Shown: positions 9,207 to 16,678 of the stretch, in pieces | How positions within the stretch are numbered: the first letter of the stretch is position 1 | Layout of the letters: each line of letters begins with the position of its first letter | NCBI GenBank assembly: GCA_902786545.1 | Contig: CADACU010000024.1 | Span: 1 to 43,761 of the forward strand | Length of the DNA: 43,761 nucleotides | Source: an uncultured Anaerovibrio sp. | Lineage (GTDB): Bacteria > Bacillota > Negativicutes > Selenomonadales > Selenomonadaceae | Reading direction: 5' to 3' | The notes under the pieces: generated by a model | What the model was told of the DNA's origin: nothing | Database searches by the model: none | Seen by the model: the letters and a program-made list of their open reading frames with translations, nothing else | Position numbers and translations under genes: made by a program

Positions 9207-9360
9207 CTTTCTCATCCTTCTGCTGATTATGAACTTTCCCAAATTTGAACTTATCATTGATTTTCTGGACATACTTTTCCTTTAACCTGTTCATACCGGA
9301 TTGTTCGGCCGTAAACCCATATCCGTCACAGATTAAGTCCCTGATATCAAATTTAACCAT
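9178..9360 (-). CDS. Hypothetical small protein, 60 aa
   Basis: This small hydrophilic protein opens MVKFDIRDLICDGYGFTAEQ and ends in a highly charged tail (QQKDEKDEREIHKEP). The ATG has AAGGAG nine bases upstream, which supports translation. No family is recognised and no membrane segment is seen. It lies 13 bases after the membrane-protein gene and overlaps the 85-aa gene downstream. The three are likely co-expressed. Confidence 0.6.
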   Translation of the reverse strand: MVKFDIRDLICDGYGFTAEQSGMNRLKEKYVQKINDKFKFGKVHNQQKDEKDEREIHKEP

Positions 9361-9373
9361 AATTCTCAGCTCC

Positions 9374-9871
9374 TTATGATGGTTTTACAGCTGTTCGAGT
9401 TGTACCGTCAGGCAATTCCATTCTGATAATATTTTCGCTCTCTCCTGCCGTTTTGGAATTTTCCAAATCTTTGAGGAGTTTTTCCAGAGTGCTTCTGTAC
9501 TTTATCAACGGATCAGTGGCTCCCAATTCATCATCCTCATCTTCTGAAGTTTGTGCCTTGAGGTCAGTGATGATTTTATCCCCGCTACGCTCAAGAGCGA
9601 CCTGTAGCTTCTGGATAGAGGATTTTACTTCTTCGTAAACCTTCTCCCGCTGCTCGTCAGTTGTACACTCAGCCATGGCCCATTTGGCTTCCTCACGGAT
9701 TTTTTCTATCAGGGACTCAATGCTTTCTTCAGTTGATGGCTCCCGTCTGGATTCCCTTTGTACCCTGAAAAGGTCATCGTCTAATTTCCCTTCTGATTCC
9801 AGCCATGCGGCTATTACCAAGCCAATAACACCACCGGCTCCCAACAATAAACCATTCTTTACCCAGCTCAT
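9374..9871 (-). CDS. Membrane-anchored acidic protein, 165 aa
   Basis: The N-terminus is a single hydrophobic segment (about residues 6-23, GLLLGAGGVIGLVIAAW), followed by a long, strongly charged and probably coiled-coil region (about 25-150). The end is polar (MELPDGTTRTAVKPS). The layout resembles YtxH-type small membrane proteins, but I see no firm match. The start follows AAAGGAGG at proper distance. It heads a three-gene unit with the 60-aa and 85-aa proteins. It probably sits in the cytoplasmic membrane with the charged part inside; function unknown. Confidence 0.65.
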   Translation of the reverse strand: MSWVKNGLLLGAGGVIGLVIAAWLESEGKLDDDLFRVQRESRREPSTEESIESLIEKIREEAKWAMAECTTDEQREKVYEEVKSSIQKLQVALERSGDKIITDLKAQTSEDEDDELGATDPLIKYRSTLEKLLKDLENSKTAGESENIIRMELPDGTTRTAVKPS

Positions 9872-9934
9872 AATAAATTCCTCCTTTGGTTCAAAATATT
9901 GATTTAGGGTAAGTTAAATATAAAATAAAAGGCA

Positions 9935-9963
9935 TTAAAAAAGGTTGCCTGATAGGCAACCTT
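9935..9963 (-). terminator. Rho-independent terminator after the DUF1232 gene
   Basis: The perfect hairpin AAGGTTGCCT-GAT-AGGCAACCTT (9941-9963) is followed on the minus strand by a T run. A near copy of the stem occurs at 10747-10767. Confidence 0.85.
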
Positions 9964-9989
9964 AACCCTTTTTGGTGAAATATTAAGTT

Positions 9990-10382
9990 TTAATCTTCCT
10001 TCAACTTTTCCAAAGCCTTGATACCAAAAATATCACGAATTTTGTTACGGGCCTGGTTCTTAATATCATCGTTTATATACATCTGTGCTAGTAGCAAAGC
10101 AACACCAATAGCTGCGGCGTCATCTGTATAGCCTGCCAGAGGCGTCAAATCAGGAATAAAATCGATAGGAGAAATCAGATACCCTAATGCTCCGTAAATC
10201 CCCATCTTAACCCGTGTAGGACAGTTTGGCGATTGAGCCACATAATACAACTGTAATGCTTTATATATCAGCCCAATGCCTATGGCCGTCACATTGTTCC
10301 TTATCTTACTCCAAAGCCCTTCCTCAGAATATTTATCTACATACTCTTCTACTTCAATATTACTGAAATCCGGTGCCTTCAT
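9990..10382 (-). CDS. DUF1232 (YkvA-like) membrane-associated protein, 130 aa
   Basis: The central region matches the DUF1232/YkvA family: KMGIYGALGYLISPIDFIPD (about residues 58-77), then LTPLAGYTDDAAAIGVALLL. The family consists of small proteins with one or two hydrophobic helices and unknown biochemical role. Two hydrophobic stretches are visible (about 31-48 and 88-101). The gene is 26 bases after an 88-aa gene and is followed by a terminator, so the two form a unit. It is an odd passenger for a mobile region, though such genes do occur in accessory DNA. Confidence 0.8.
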   Translation of the reverse strand: MKAPDFSNIEVEEYVDKYSEEGLWSKIRNNVTAIGIGLIYKALQLYYVAQSPNCPTRVKMGIYGALGYLISPIDFIPDLTPLAGYTDDAAAIGVALLLAQMYINDDIKNQARNKIRDIFGIKALEKLKED

Positions 10383-10408
10383 GCCAATCCCTCCTAATTC
10401 AGTCTATA

Positions 10409-10675
10409 TTATTCTTCACCTCTGCTCTGTCTTGCCCATTTATGAAGTGCCTCCAGCTCTTCTTTATACTCATCCAGTAATTCCTGAGGTGGTTTCCAAG
10501 TTTTATAATTTACAAGTTTTCTAGGGTCTTCTTTTACTTCTTCATCAGATTTCCTATTATTTAACTCAGGATGATTTTCCATAATGGCCAGTCCCATAAG
10601 CTCTATATCTTCTAAAGTATACGGTGGACCCTTTTTTTCGAGTTCTTCCAATCTTTTTTTCAACTCAATATCCAT
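10409..10675 (-). CDS. Hypothetical protein, 88 aa
   Basis: The start is placed at the ATG at 10675 (MDIELKKRLEELEKKGPPYT) because GGAGGGAG lies directly upstream. A frame extending to 10741 has no ribosome site. The protein is highly charged and helical, with a PPYTLEDIELMG segment and an acidic end. No family is recognised. It precedes the DUF1232 gene by 26 bases and probably shares its transcript. Confidence 0.6.
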   Translation of the reverse strand: MDIELKKRLEELEKKGPPYTLEDIELMGLAIMENHPELNNRKSDEEVKEDPRKLVNYKTWKPPQELLDEYKEELEALHKWARQSRGEE

Positions 10676-10689
10676 ACTGCTCCCTCCAG

Positions 10690-10718
10690 ATAATATCTGC
10701 CATAACAAAACTTCTGAA
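10690..10718 (-). promoter_or_regulatory. Possible promoter for the 88-aa/DUF1232 unit
   Basis: On the minus strand TTCAGA (10713-10718) and TATTAT (10690-10695) are 17 bases apart, just upstream of the 88-aa gene. The -35 box is weak. Confidence 0.4.
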
Positions 10719-10746
10719 CATATCATACAGGAAGAAAACACTTAAT

Positions 10747-10767
10747 AGGTTGCCTACCAGTCAACCT
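10747..10767 (-). terminator. Hairpin after the 184-aa gene
   Basis: AGGTTGCCT-ACC-AGTCAACCT pairs over eight of nine positions and lies just after the 184-aa gene. There is no T run on the minus strand, so termination is uncertain. It is a near copy of the stem of the terminator at 9941-9963. Confidence 0.45.
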
Positions 10768-10774
10768 TACAGAT

Positions 10775-11329
10775 TTACGAATATTGCTTGCCGGTAAGCG
10801 GTGCATAGCCATATTCATCCAATGTGATATTGATAGCCTCAATATTAAATACCTTGGCATCAATATAGCATCTAACAATAACATCCTTTTTGATGCTGTT
10901 AGAGAGTGTATAGCCAGCACGACCAATTAGATCTTCCGTTTCGTTTAGATTAAGATGCAGAGCTATAGCAAATGCTACCGCTGTATCCTTGGACGGTCGA
11001 TAGTTTTTATTTCCTTTTATCTTGGCAAAATGGTCCTTGGTAATATCAGCCTTCTTATAGATGGCCGAAGGTTTCTGACCTGACTTGCTGATAAGCTCCA
11101 ACAATTTTTCCGAGAAGGTCAGTTCCAATTGGCTACGGATTCCGTCAAGCAGCCGTTTCAGCATATCCCCTGACGGGGCTGTATACGCCGTTCTGTACCC
11201 AGGAATATAGGTTCTTGGCTCTTTAAATACACTTAAAAAGCCTTTATTTTCCTCATCATCAGGACGGTAATGCTTGGCTATATATTCATTGATTTCTGCT
11301 CTGGTTAGCATGTTCTTTTGAGTATCCAT
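10775..11329 (-). CDS. Helix-turn-helix-like protein, 184 aa
   Basis: The N-terminal half (1-70) is hydrophilic and unassigned. The second half (about 72-184) looks like a divergent helix-turn-helix protein of a kind found in clostridial mobile DNA: FSEKLLELISKSGQKPSAIY, then KADITKDHFAKIKGNKNYRP, DTAVAFAIALHLNLNETEDL, and a GYTLS-type end. I recognise the pattern but can give no established function; RNA- or DNA-binding is plausible. The ATG follows AAGGAGAAGG. It has its own promoter (see 11360-11387) and is a single-gene unit. Confidence 0.65.
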   Translation of the reverse strand: MDTQKNMLTRAEINEYIAKHYRPDDEENKGFLSVFKEPRTYIPGYRTAYTAPSGDMLKRLLDGIRSQLELTFSEKLLELISKSGQKPSAIYKKADITKDHFAKIKGNKNYRPSKDTAVAFAIALHLNLNETEDLIGRAGYTLSNSIKKDVIVRCYIDAKVFNIEAINITLDEYGYAPLTGKQYS

Positions 11330-11359
11330 ACCTTCTCCTTAAACACATACAAAGCATTG

Positions 11360-11387
11360 GTTATAATGAATTCTACCATAACAGCAA
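11360..11387 (-). promoter_or_regulatory. Promoter of the 184-aa gene
   Basis: On the minus strand TTGCTG (11382-11387) and TATAAC (11360-11365) are 16 bases apart, about 30 bases before the ATG. Confidence 0.5.
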
Positions 11388-11404
11388 GTGATTTATACAG
11401 GGAA

Positions 11405-11443
11405 TTAAAAATAACACTGGGGCAGGGTAAACCTGTCCCAGTG
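11405..11443 (-). terminator. Rho-independent terminator after the ERF gene
   Basis: CACTGGGACAGG and CCTGCCCCAGTG form a long stem around GTTTAC. The minus-strand continuation is TTATTTTTAA. It closes the DNA-processing cassette. Confidence 0.88.
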
Positions 11444-11458
11444 CTAACCTCTTTATCC

Positions 11459-12082
11459 TTATACTGCCTGATGGTTTTTCTGACAATTCATGCAGAGGCC
11501 GGTACCAAAGCGTTCCTGACTGAATTTCTGTACTTTATCAGAAATTTTGGTGCCACAGTCAGTGCAAACGGCCCCAAGGCTGTAGGCAGCTCCTGTTCCT
11601 CTGCTGACAGCCCTTGGTTTGGGTACTTCTGATACAAACTGGTCTGTGCGGATGTCAGCCTCCGGATCATCGCCAGTAGATATATTGAAGGCCATCATAT
11701 AAGCGTACTTGATACTGGCTGTTTCTGCCTTCATCACAGCTTTATCCCCGCTGTCCTGACCATTGCCAAGGCCAGCTATGTCCACAAATTCCCCAGACTC
11801 AGAATCTATAAGTCTGATATTCATTTGTACCGTCGCCAGATGCTCCTGATTCCCCTTGGCATTAGCTACATGCTCCAGCGAGATGAGATCTGCCTTGGCA
11901 ATCGAGCAAATCTTATTCTTGACCAGTGCCTCATTAACCTTCTCAAGTACATCTGCTGCTGTCGCATATTGGTACTTATGAAATTCATTAGTGCCATTCT
12001 TCTGTACATGCGAGACTTCTTCCATGACTTTAACCAACTTAGCCGTAATTTTCTTGATTGGTCTGTCCGTTGTAGTTTCCAT
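11459..12082 (-). CDS. erf: ERF-family single-strand annealing recombinase
   Basis: This 207-aa protein fits the ERF superfamily, phage and plasmid proteins that bind single-stranded DNA and anneal complementary strands during recombination. Diagnostic segments are KLVKVMEEVSHVQKNG, then HKYQYATAADVLEKVNEALV, the GDKAVMKAETASIKYAYMMA helix region (about 118-137) and FNISTGDDPEAD. A C-terminal four-cysteine zinc-ribbon-like motif (CTDCG...CMNC, about residues 172-201) is attached. I chose the ATG at 12082 because AGAGGAGTG precedes it; an upstream ATG at 12115 has no such site and overlaps the previous gene. It ends the cassette holding a PD-(D/E)XK nuclease and RadC-like protein, so a recombination role fits. 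Confidence 0.85.
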   Translation of the reverse strand: METTTDRPIKKITAKLVKVMEEVSHVQKNGTNEFHKYQYATAADVLEKVNEALVKNKICSIAKADLISLEHVANAKGNQEHLATVQMNIRLIDSESGEFVDIAGLGNGQDSGDKAVMKAETASIKYAYMMAFNISTGDDPEADIRTDQFVSEVPKPRAVSRGTGAAYSLGAVCTDCGTKISDKVQKFSQERFGTGLCMNCQKNHQAV

Positions 12083-12107
12083 TGTAATTTCACTCCTCTC
12101 ATAACAA

Positions 12108-12536
12108 TCACGCAACCAAAGGCAAAGAGTTCCAACAATAGCGATAAACCAGGCTATATGGCCTTACTTCCTCAATCAGTTCGCCATCCTCCCAAAGCTG
12201 CAGACCAGAATCTGCTCCCCGATCATCAGTAGCCCAATAATACCTGAAACCAACCTTCGGGAACTTTTTGACCAGAGCCTCAATCACCTTCAACGGTGCT
12301 GTCCACGAAGTCGAAAAGCTGATGGTATTATCCTTGTTTCTGATGCAGTCCAACGCATCAGTAGAGCCCCAATTGGTGATTTTCCAATGATGAATGTCAA
12401 CATCCGTTTCCTTTGGCAATGGGATTATATTATCCATGTCCATAAGGCCATTATCACCAACGATATAGTTCATAACCTTTGCCACATCTTCTTTTGCTCC
12501 CAACATAACCAGTACACTTCTCACATAGTTCGCCAC
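12108..12536 (-). CDS. YubB/Api92-like ferredoxin-fold protein
   Basis: The sequence resembles the Api92/YubB group of plasmid and phage proteins with a ferredoxin-like domain of unknown function. Supporting segments are KITNWGSTDALD, the strand-like TISFSTSWTAPLKVIEALVK and GFRYYWATDDRGADSG. The start is the GTG at 12536, preceded by AGGAGGTGTTAAT. A frame that extends to an ATG at 12563 would start inside a hairpin and lacks a ribosome site. The 142-aa protein is complete. It lies between the nuclease and the ERF gene. Confidence 0.7.
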   Translation of the reverse strand: MANYVRSVLVMLGAKEDVAKVMNYIVGDNGLMDMDNIIPLPKETDVDIHHWKITNWGSTDALDCIRNKDNTISFSTSWTAPLKVIEALVKKFPKVGFRYYWATDDRGADSGLQLWEDGELIEEVRPYSLVYRYCWNSLPLVA

Positions 12537-12555
12537 ATTAACACCTCCTAATATC

Positions 12556-12586
12556 AAGGGCACTGCCTTTTCTGCCAGTGCCCCTT
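12556..12586 (-). terminator. Intergenic hairpin between nuclease and YubB-like gene
   Basis: GGGCACTGGCAG and its complement (CTGCC...CAGTGCCC) pair around AAAA. The tail is not T-rich (TTGATATT), so this is more likely an attenuating or mRNA-stabilising hairpin than a full terminator. Confidence 0.55.
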
Positions 12587-12590
12587 CAAA

Positions 12591-13487
12591 TTATCCAGCT
12601 TTCTTTATCATAGCCTGCTTTATAGCCTGTCCGTGGTCACAGTAGTCGGCTACATCACAGTAGGACTGGCATTTCTTATCATGCCACCGTTCCCTGACTG
12701 AGCATAGCTTTGGAATTTCACCTGTAGCTATAGCTTCCTTGAGAGCCTTGGCCTTATGCTTAAAATAGCGGATAAGCCATTGATCAGATATCTTGTTTAT
12801 AGGGATTATATAAACATTCCGGTCAATTCCCCGCTCAGCCGCTATTCTTAGGCTACCATCCCGGCATATTGCCTGAATGAACATCCTTTTGACCTCAAAG
12901 CCCTGCTGTTCCAGTAATATACGATAGTAATTCAGCTGCAAGGCCCAGTCCATAACATATCTGACACCATCGGTAAACAGCTCCTGACGGTACTTTGGCT
13001 GACCTTTCTTGGCGCCAGTCTTATAAAACTCACCAGTAGGAACAGACTTCTTGTAGTAGCCCAAGGCCCGCATCAGCTTGTAGCTGGAAGTTACCTTCAA
13101 ATCTCCCAAAGTTCCTGTATCTTCATCAAGAAGCTGTCCATAGAGATCAAATTTCCCTGATGTAGTACCGTCCTTTAGTCTTACCTCAGCCAGAATGTCA
13201 CCATCAATGTGTTTCTCATGAATACCATGTATTCCCTGCCCCTGAAGGGCATACAAAGCATCCTCCGGGTTGATGGCATAATCCTTGGTCTTTTTGAGGA
13301 ACACTTCTCTTGTCCCCGTAAGCAGTTCCGTAACACTTGGTTCGTCGAGCTTTCTGTCAGAACTTTGAGCCACTGCCCTTAGTGTAGGCAGGAACATACA
13401 TCTTGTACCGCACCTACACCCATCTTCCAAACATCCCGAAATAGGAATCTCCTGCCCATCCGGGCAGGAGAACTTTGTCGCTGGCAT
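12591..13487 (-). CDS. PD-(D/E)XK nuclease (RecB/Cas4-like), cysteine-rich
   Basis: This 298-aa protein carries the RecB-type nuclease core: a GxH/E region (GIHGIHE, about 85-91), the Asp in GKFDLYGQL (Asp114), and Asp129-Leu-Lys131 in GTLGDLK. It has an unusual N-terminal cluster of five cysteines (8, 19, 24, 26, 30) and a C-terminal cluster (CSVRERWHDKKCQSYC, then DYC) like the Fe-S or zinc cluster of Cas4/AddB enzymes. Such proteins act as exonucleases paired with annealing proteins in phage recombination. The ATG follows GGAGGGC. Next to ERF, a nuclease-annealase pair is the natural reading. No cas genes or repeats are seen, so I do not call it Cas4. Confidence 0.8.
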   Translation of the reverse strand: MPATKFSCPDGQEIPISGCLEDGCRCGTRCMFLPTLRAVAQSSDRKLDEPSVTELLTGTREVFLKKTKDYAINPEDALYALQGQGIHGIHEKHIDGDILAEVRLKDGTTSGKFDLYGQLLDEDTGTLGDLKVTSSYKLMRALGYYKKSVPTGEFYKTGAKKGQPKYRQELFTDGVRYVMDWALQLNYYRILLEQQGFEVKRMFIQAICRDGSLRIAAERGIDRNVYIIPINKISDQWLIRYFKHKAKALKEAIATGEIPKLCSVRERWHDKKCQSYCDVADYCDHGQAIKQAMIKKAG

Positions 13488-13503
13488 AGTAATGCCCTCC
13501 TTC

Positions 13504-13833
13504 CTATGCTATTTTTACCTTCTGTTCTTCAGTATTATCTCCAATATATCCAAAATTATCTCTGTGGTCTGGCGCATTGCTGTCAGCCTCCTTCCTTACT
13601 TCCTCATACTCAAATTCAATCCCACCATATAATGATCCTGCACGCTCCAAATCACTGACAGATACTTTAGCAGAAGCAGTAATCAGCGACTTACCAAGAA
13701 GCATTGCTTGGTTAGGATTGAGTGTTACCTCAAAATCATTGCCGCCATCACTTAAAGTAAGATAAATACATTCATTGATGCGGAGCAAACATTTCATGTC
13801 GGTAAAGGCCACACAACTCGAATAAGATGTCAT
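13504..13833 (-). CDS. Hypothetical protein, 109 aa
   Basis: No family recognised. The N-terminal 70 residues look like a compact alpha/beta fold (MKCLLRINECIYLTLSDGG, then FEVTLNPNQAMLLGKSLITA). The C-terminal third is acidic and polar. The start has AGGGGGAG upstream. It lies 11 bases after radC and 16 before the nuclease gene, so it is part of the cassette and may assist one of them. Confidence 0.6.
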   Translation of the reverse strand: MTSYSSCVAFTDMKCLLRINECIYLTLSDGGNDFEVTLNPNQAMLLGKSLITASAKVSVSDLERAGSLYGGIEFEYEEVRKEADSNAPDHRDNFGYIGDNTEEQKVKIA

Positions 13834-13844
13834 AACTGCTCCCC

Positions 13845-14462
13845 CTAGAAAATGTCTTTGCTTGTATTAAAAATCTCACCATAGGCCTCTCTGAGGCTCA
13901 CAGCACCTTCTTTGGCAATAATAATGTGATCAAGTACCTGAATACCCAATATTTCTGAACTTGCCACTAAATCCTTTGTAATTTTTATATCTTCCTGACT
14001 AGGTGTTGAAATACCAGATGGATGATTATGGGCTACCACTATTGCTGCAGCCATTCTCTTTACTGCCGGAGCAAAGATTTCCCTCATGCCCAAAGCACTG
14101 GCATAGATATTCCCTTTTGAAACCATAGTACTGCCAATTATGTGATTTTTACTGTCCAGCAACATTACCCATACTTCTTCCGTTGGCTTGCTGGCAAGGA
14201 ACTGGAAATACTCCATGGCCTCTCTTGGAGAATGTATTGATTTGATACTGTTTTTAGACCGATGAATTATGCGATTGGCAATTTCTTTCAGTGCTAACAA
14301 CACCTTTACCCTGGCTTCCCCAACGCCCTTGATGGCCAATGCTTCTTCCTCAGCCACATTAAACAGTTCAGGAACACTGTATTCCCCCATCATCACCGAC
14401 AATGACGGATTAACGAGCATTAAAAGCTCATTGTCTGTTAGATTTCTGATTTCACTTTCCAT
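13845..14462 (-). CDS. radC: RadC-family JAB-domain protein
   Basis: This 205-aa protein has a helix-hairpin-helix-like region (EEALAIKGVGEARVKVLLAL, about 39-58) and a JAB/MPN metalloprotease-like domain with the complete metal signature HNHPSG at 145-150 and Asp158. The ATG at 14462 follows GGAGG; the longer frame to 14507 begins inside a terminator hairpin. RadC-like proteins are frequent on mobile elements. Their activity is unsettled, since early DNA-repair claims for RadC did not hold up. It follows a terminator and starts the second part of the cassette. Confidence 0.88.
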   Translation of the reverse strand: MESEIRNLTDNELLMLVNPSLSVMMGEYSVPELFNVAEEEALAIKGVGEARVKVLLALKEIANRIIHRSKNSIKSIHSPREAMEYFQFLASKPTEEVWVMLLDSKNHIIGSTMVSKGNIYASALGMREIFAPAVKRMAAAIVVAHNHPSGISTPSQEDIKITKDLVASSEILGIQVLDHIIIAKEGAVSLREAYGEIFNTSKDIF

Positions 14463-14482
14463 ATAAACCTCCAAAACAAATA

Positions 14483-14505
14483 GGGACAGGCATATTGCCT
14501 GTCCC
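14483..14505 (-). terminator. Rho-independent terminator between DUF932 gene and radC
   Basis: The perfect nine-base stem GGGACAGGC/GCCTGTCCC surrounds a five-base loop and is followed by TATTTGTTTT on the minus strand. It follows the stop of the DUF932 frame by about ten bases. Confidence 0.75.
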
Positions 14506-14517
14506 ATTATTATTTAA

Positions 14518-15611
14518 TTATGCTGTTATGGCGTCCAGAGTCTTTACAGGAGTGAGGTTAATAACCCCTCGTGTCTTGGGTACTGGTTCAGCCAAAATCT
14601 CCCCACCGATGCGTTCCATATATGTAGCACGTTCATAGCTGGATGCTAGCTGAGAAGCCGCTGTTACTGCGTTGATAAGTCCATATCTGCTGTTGTCCTT
14701 TCCCATAAACAGCTGACGAAGGACATCTCCACGCTCATTAGAGGGCTAAGCTGGTACTTATCTGCAAGCAACTCTACTTCCTTGATGGGATCTTTCCCTA
14801 ATGGGATATCCGTGGATTCTCTCAGCTTGTCTACAGCCATAGAAAACTTAGTTTCATCAGCTGCCACCTTAACTGTATCCTGAACCTTCATAAAGAAAGC
14901 TTTGTCGTCAGCTCTCAGTGTTTCATCTGAATACAGCTCGTAAGCACCGTCTCCCTCTGCCTGTCGACCCACATGATATTTCTTCTGAGTGTAATCTTTA
15001 AGAATAAGCCCATTCCTGCATACCAGACGATAAATTAAAGGCTCCACTTTCACAGAACCAAGACCTACTTCGGAGTTACTGATAACAAAACCTGCCTGTA
15101 CTGCATCACCGACTGCCACCTCAGCTTTAAGTTTTTTGTTTACTACCTTCAGATACATATGTGTTGGTGTAACCTCACAGCTGGTAATAGATGCTCCTGT
15201 CATATCTCTTATGATAGGCAGTACAGCCTCACAGAGCTCCAGATTATCGAGGCGACGATAGCGGTCAGAGAGAAATGCTCTTGCTTCTCCATCCAAAGTT
15301 CTGAGCATTCTACGCTCTGGAGCATAATGGAACCAGGTATTTACGTTTTCTGAAAGTAAATCCGGCTGCTCCACCATCATTTTCTGATAGTAACGGTAAG
15401 GAATCTGAAGGCGCTGGGCAATCTGCTGATGAGCCAGCTCATTAACAGCGAAGTTCTGAGTATTGCCCTTCATATTAAGAGTAATAAAGCTTCTGCCGTT
15501 ATCCTCAGCCTTAAAATCCATAAGACTGGTGTCAGCCAGAAAATCCTGTCTTGCAGTTCTTTGCCTTTGCAATTCCTCACCTAATGCTTCCAATGTTCTT
15601 CCGTTTTTCAT
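14518..15611 (-). pseudogene. DUF932 (phage/plasmid-like) gene, frameshifted
   Basis: The first frame (15611 down to a stop at 14664, 315 aa) is a good DUF932 protein, with SFITLNMKGNTQNFAVNELA, EARAFLSDRYRRLDNLELCE and GLILKDYTQKKYHVGRQAEG. It loses the family sequence near 14735, after QLSPL. The expected continuation, NERGDVLRQLF then MGKDNSRYGLINAVTAASQL, is in another frame and runs on to 14518. The whole span is 1094 bases, one short of a 365-codon gene, so a single lost base explains it. DUF932 proteins are typical of phages and plasmids. Whether this is real decay, an assembly error or programmed frameshifting cannot be told from sequence alone; there is no clear slippery heptamer at the junction. 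Confidence 0.8.
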
Positions 15612-15787
15612 TCTAATTTACCTCCTTTTTCCCTCATTACCTCTACATCAAAACATCCCACATTACTAAGTTCAGACAACTCGTTGGTAATAATCTCTGC
15701 ACCGTATTTACTGATTGCCTTAAAAACATCATCAAACCTCTTTTCATCCACATCAGCGTAAAAGCTGACCTTGATTTCCTTTTGCAT
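15608..15787 (-). CDS. Hypothetical protein, 59 aa
   Basis: The start is set at the ATG at 15787 (MQKEIKVSFYADVDEKRFDD) because GGGGGTGA lies upstream. Its stop overlaps the DUF932 start by four bases, which suggests coupling. The small protein looks like a single alpha/beta unit (strand, helix, strand ending NVGCFDVEVMREK). No family recognised. Confidence 0.55.
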   Translation of the reverse strand: MQKEIKVSFYADVDEKRFDDVFKAISKYGAEIITNELSELSNVGCFDVEVMREKGGKLE

Positions 15788-15792
15788 GATAA

Positions 15793-16137
15793 TCACCCCC
15801 AATTTGCTGTACTGATGCCAGTTACGGCCTTATAAAATTCTTCCTTGGCCATATTCACGATTGGTTCATAATGCAACCACAAGGCTTCCTTTACCTCATC
15901 TTCACTAGACGGTGTAAGCTCTGGGCATAATTCCCATGGATATTGCGGTGAGTATCCACAGATCCACTCCTCATCAAGAACAAACACCCTTTCAATCAGC
16001 ACTTCCTTGCCATTGGAGATTTTTACATAAATTTCAAGTTCCCCATTCCAAAATTGGTCAACATCAATACCATCCTTGAATTTCAAGGAGTTTTCCCATA
16101 TACCATATGTATTTATTCCCCAATATTCCATACTCAT
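15793..16137 (-). CDS. Hypothetical protein, 114 aa
   Basis: This soluble, acidic protein is rich in aromatic residues (MSMEYWGINTYGIW, YPWELCPELTPSS, ALWLHYEPIV). No family recognised. The ATG at 16137 follows AAAGGAGGTGG. It is the first gene of the leftward cassette that continues with the 59-aa and DUF932 genes. Confidence 0.6.
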   Translation of the reverse strand: MSMEYWGINTYGIWENSLKFKDGIDVDQFWNGELEIYVKISNGKEVLIERVFVLDEEWICGYSPQYPWELCPELTPSSEDEVKEALWLHYEPIVNMAKEEFYKAVTGISTANWG

Positions 16138-16139
16138 AA

Positions 16140-16382
16140 GAATCCACCTCCTTTGAAAAAATGGGTTTATGATTTATTTATAGCAGCTTCGGTACAGATA
16201 GCTGTGGGATATATTCCTTATATATAGTATATTTTTAAAAAAAATAGCTTTTTCAGGTTTTGTATAGGCAGTATGTAATATTGTTCATGCTGCAAAAATA
16301 TCAAATAATGTTTACGGACTTTTATAAAATCTAGATAAATTCTATTAACAATAAAGTAAGAAAATAAAAAGGAGGGATTCCC
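16140..16382. promoter_or_regulatory. Divergent regulatory region
   Basis: This AT-rich 243-bp region separates the leftward cassette from the rightward excisionase-like genes and must hold promoters for both. It contains an imperfect inverted repeat GCAGTATG/CATGCTGC (16268-16293, seven of eight pairs), which could be an operator for one of the HTH proteins. A second short one is CAGCT/AGCTG near 16186-16206. Several -10-like A/T runs exist, but no single promoter is convincing. Confidence 0.45.
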
Positions 16383-16571
16383 ATGGAAATAATGGGTGTA
16401 ATGCCTATCAACAAATCTGTTCTTACAGTGGCTGAGGCAGCTTCCGCACTTAGTGTATCATCAAATACTGTCTATAAACTTCTAGATAGCGGAACAATAA
16501 AGGCCAGTAAAATTGGTAGAAGCTGGAAAATCCCAGTAGAGTCAATAGACGCCGTTATGCGTCAAAAATAG
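16383..16571 (+). CDS. Excisionase-type HTH protein (HTH_17), copy 1
   Basis: The 62-aa product is a typical winged helix-turn-helix of the excisionase/MerR-like HTH_17 family: LTVAEAASALSVSSNTVYKL, then LLDSGTIKASKIGRSWKIPV. Such proteins bend DNA at attachment sites or act as small regulators. The ATG follows AAAAAGGAGGG. It is followed 107 bases later by a second gene of the same family, both pointing toward the tRNA integration site. Confidence 0.85.
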   Translation: MEIMGVMPINKSVLTVAEAASALSVSSNTVYKLLDSGTIKASKIGRSWKIPVESIDAVMRQK

Positions 16572-16678
16572 TTAATGGAGGTTTTGAAACATTTATAGAG
16601 TATTTATGAACCTTGTTTTTCTTATTGATTTATTAAATAACATAAATATAAGAAAATAAGAAAAGGGGTTGATAACGC

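Noticed and set aside
12591-13487. The nuclease as Cas4 of a CRISPR system
   Set aside because: No repeat-spacer array or other cas gene is present; phage-type exonuclease fits the neighbours better.
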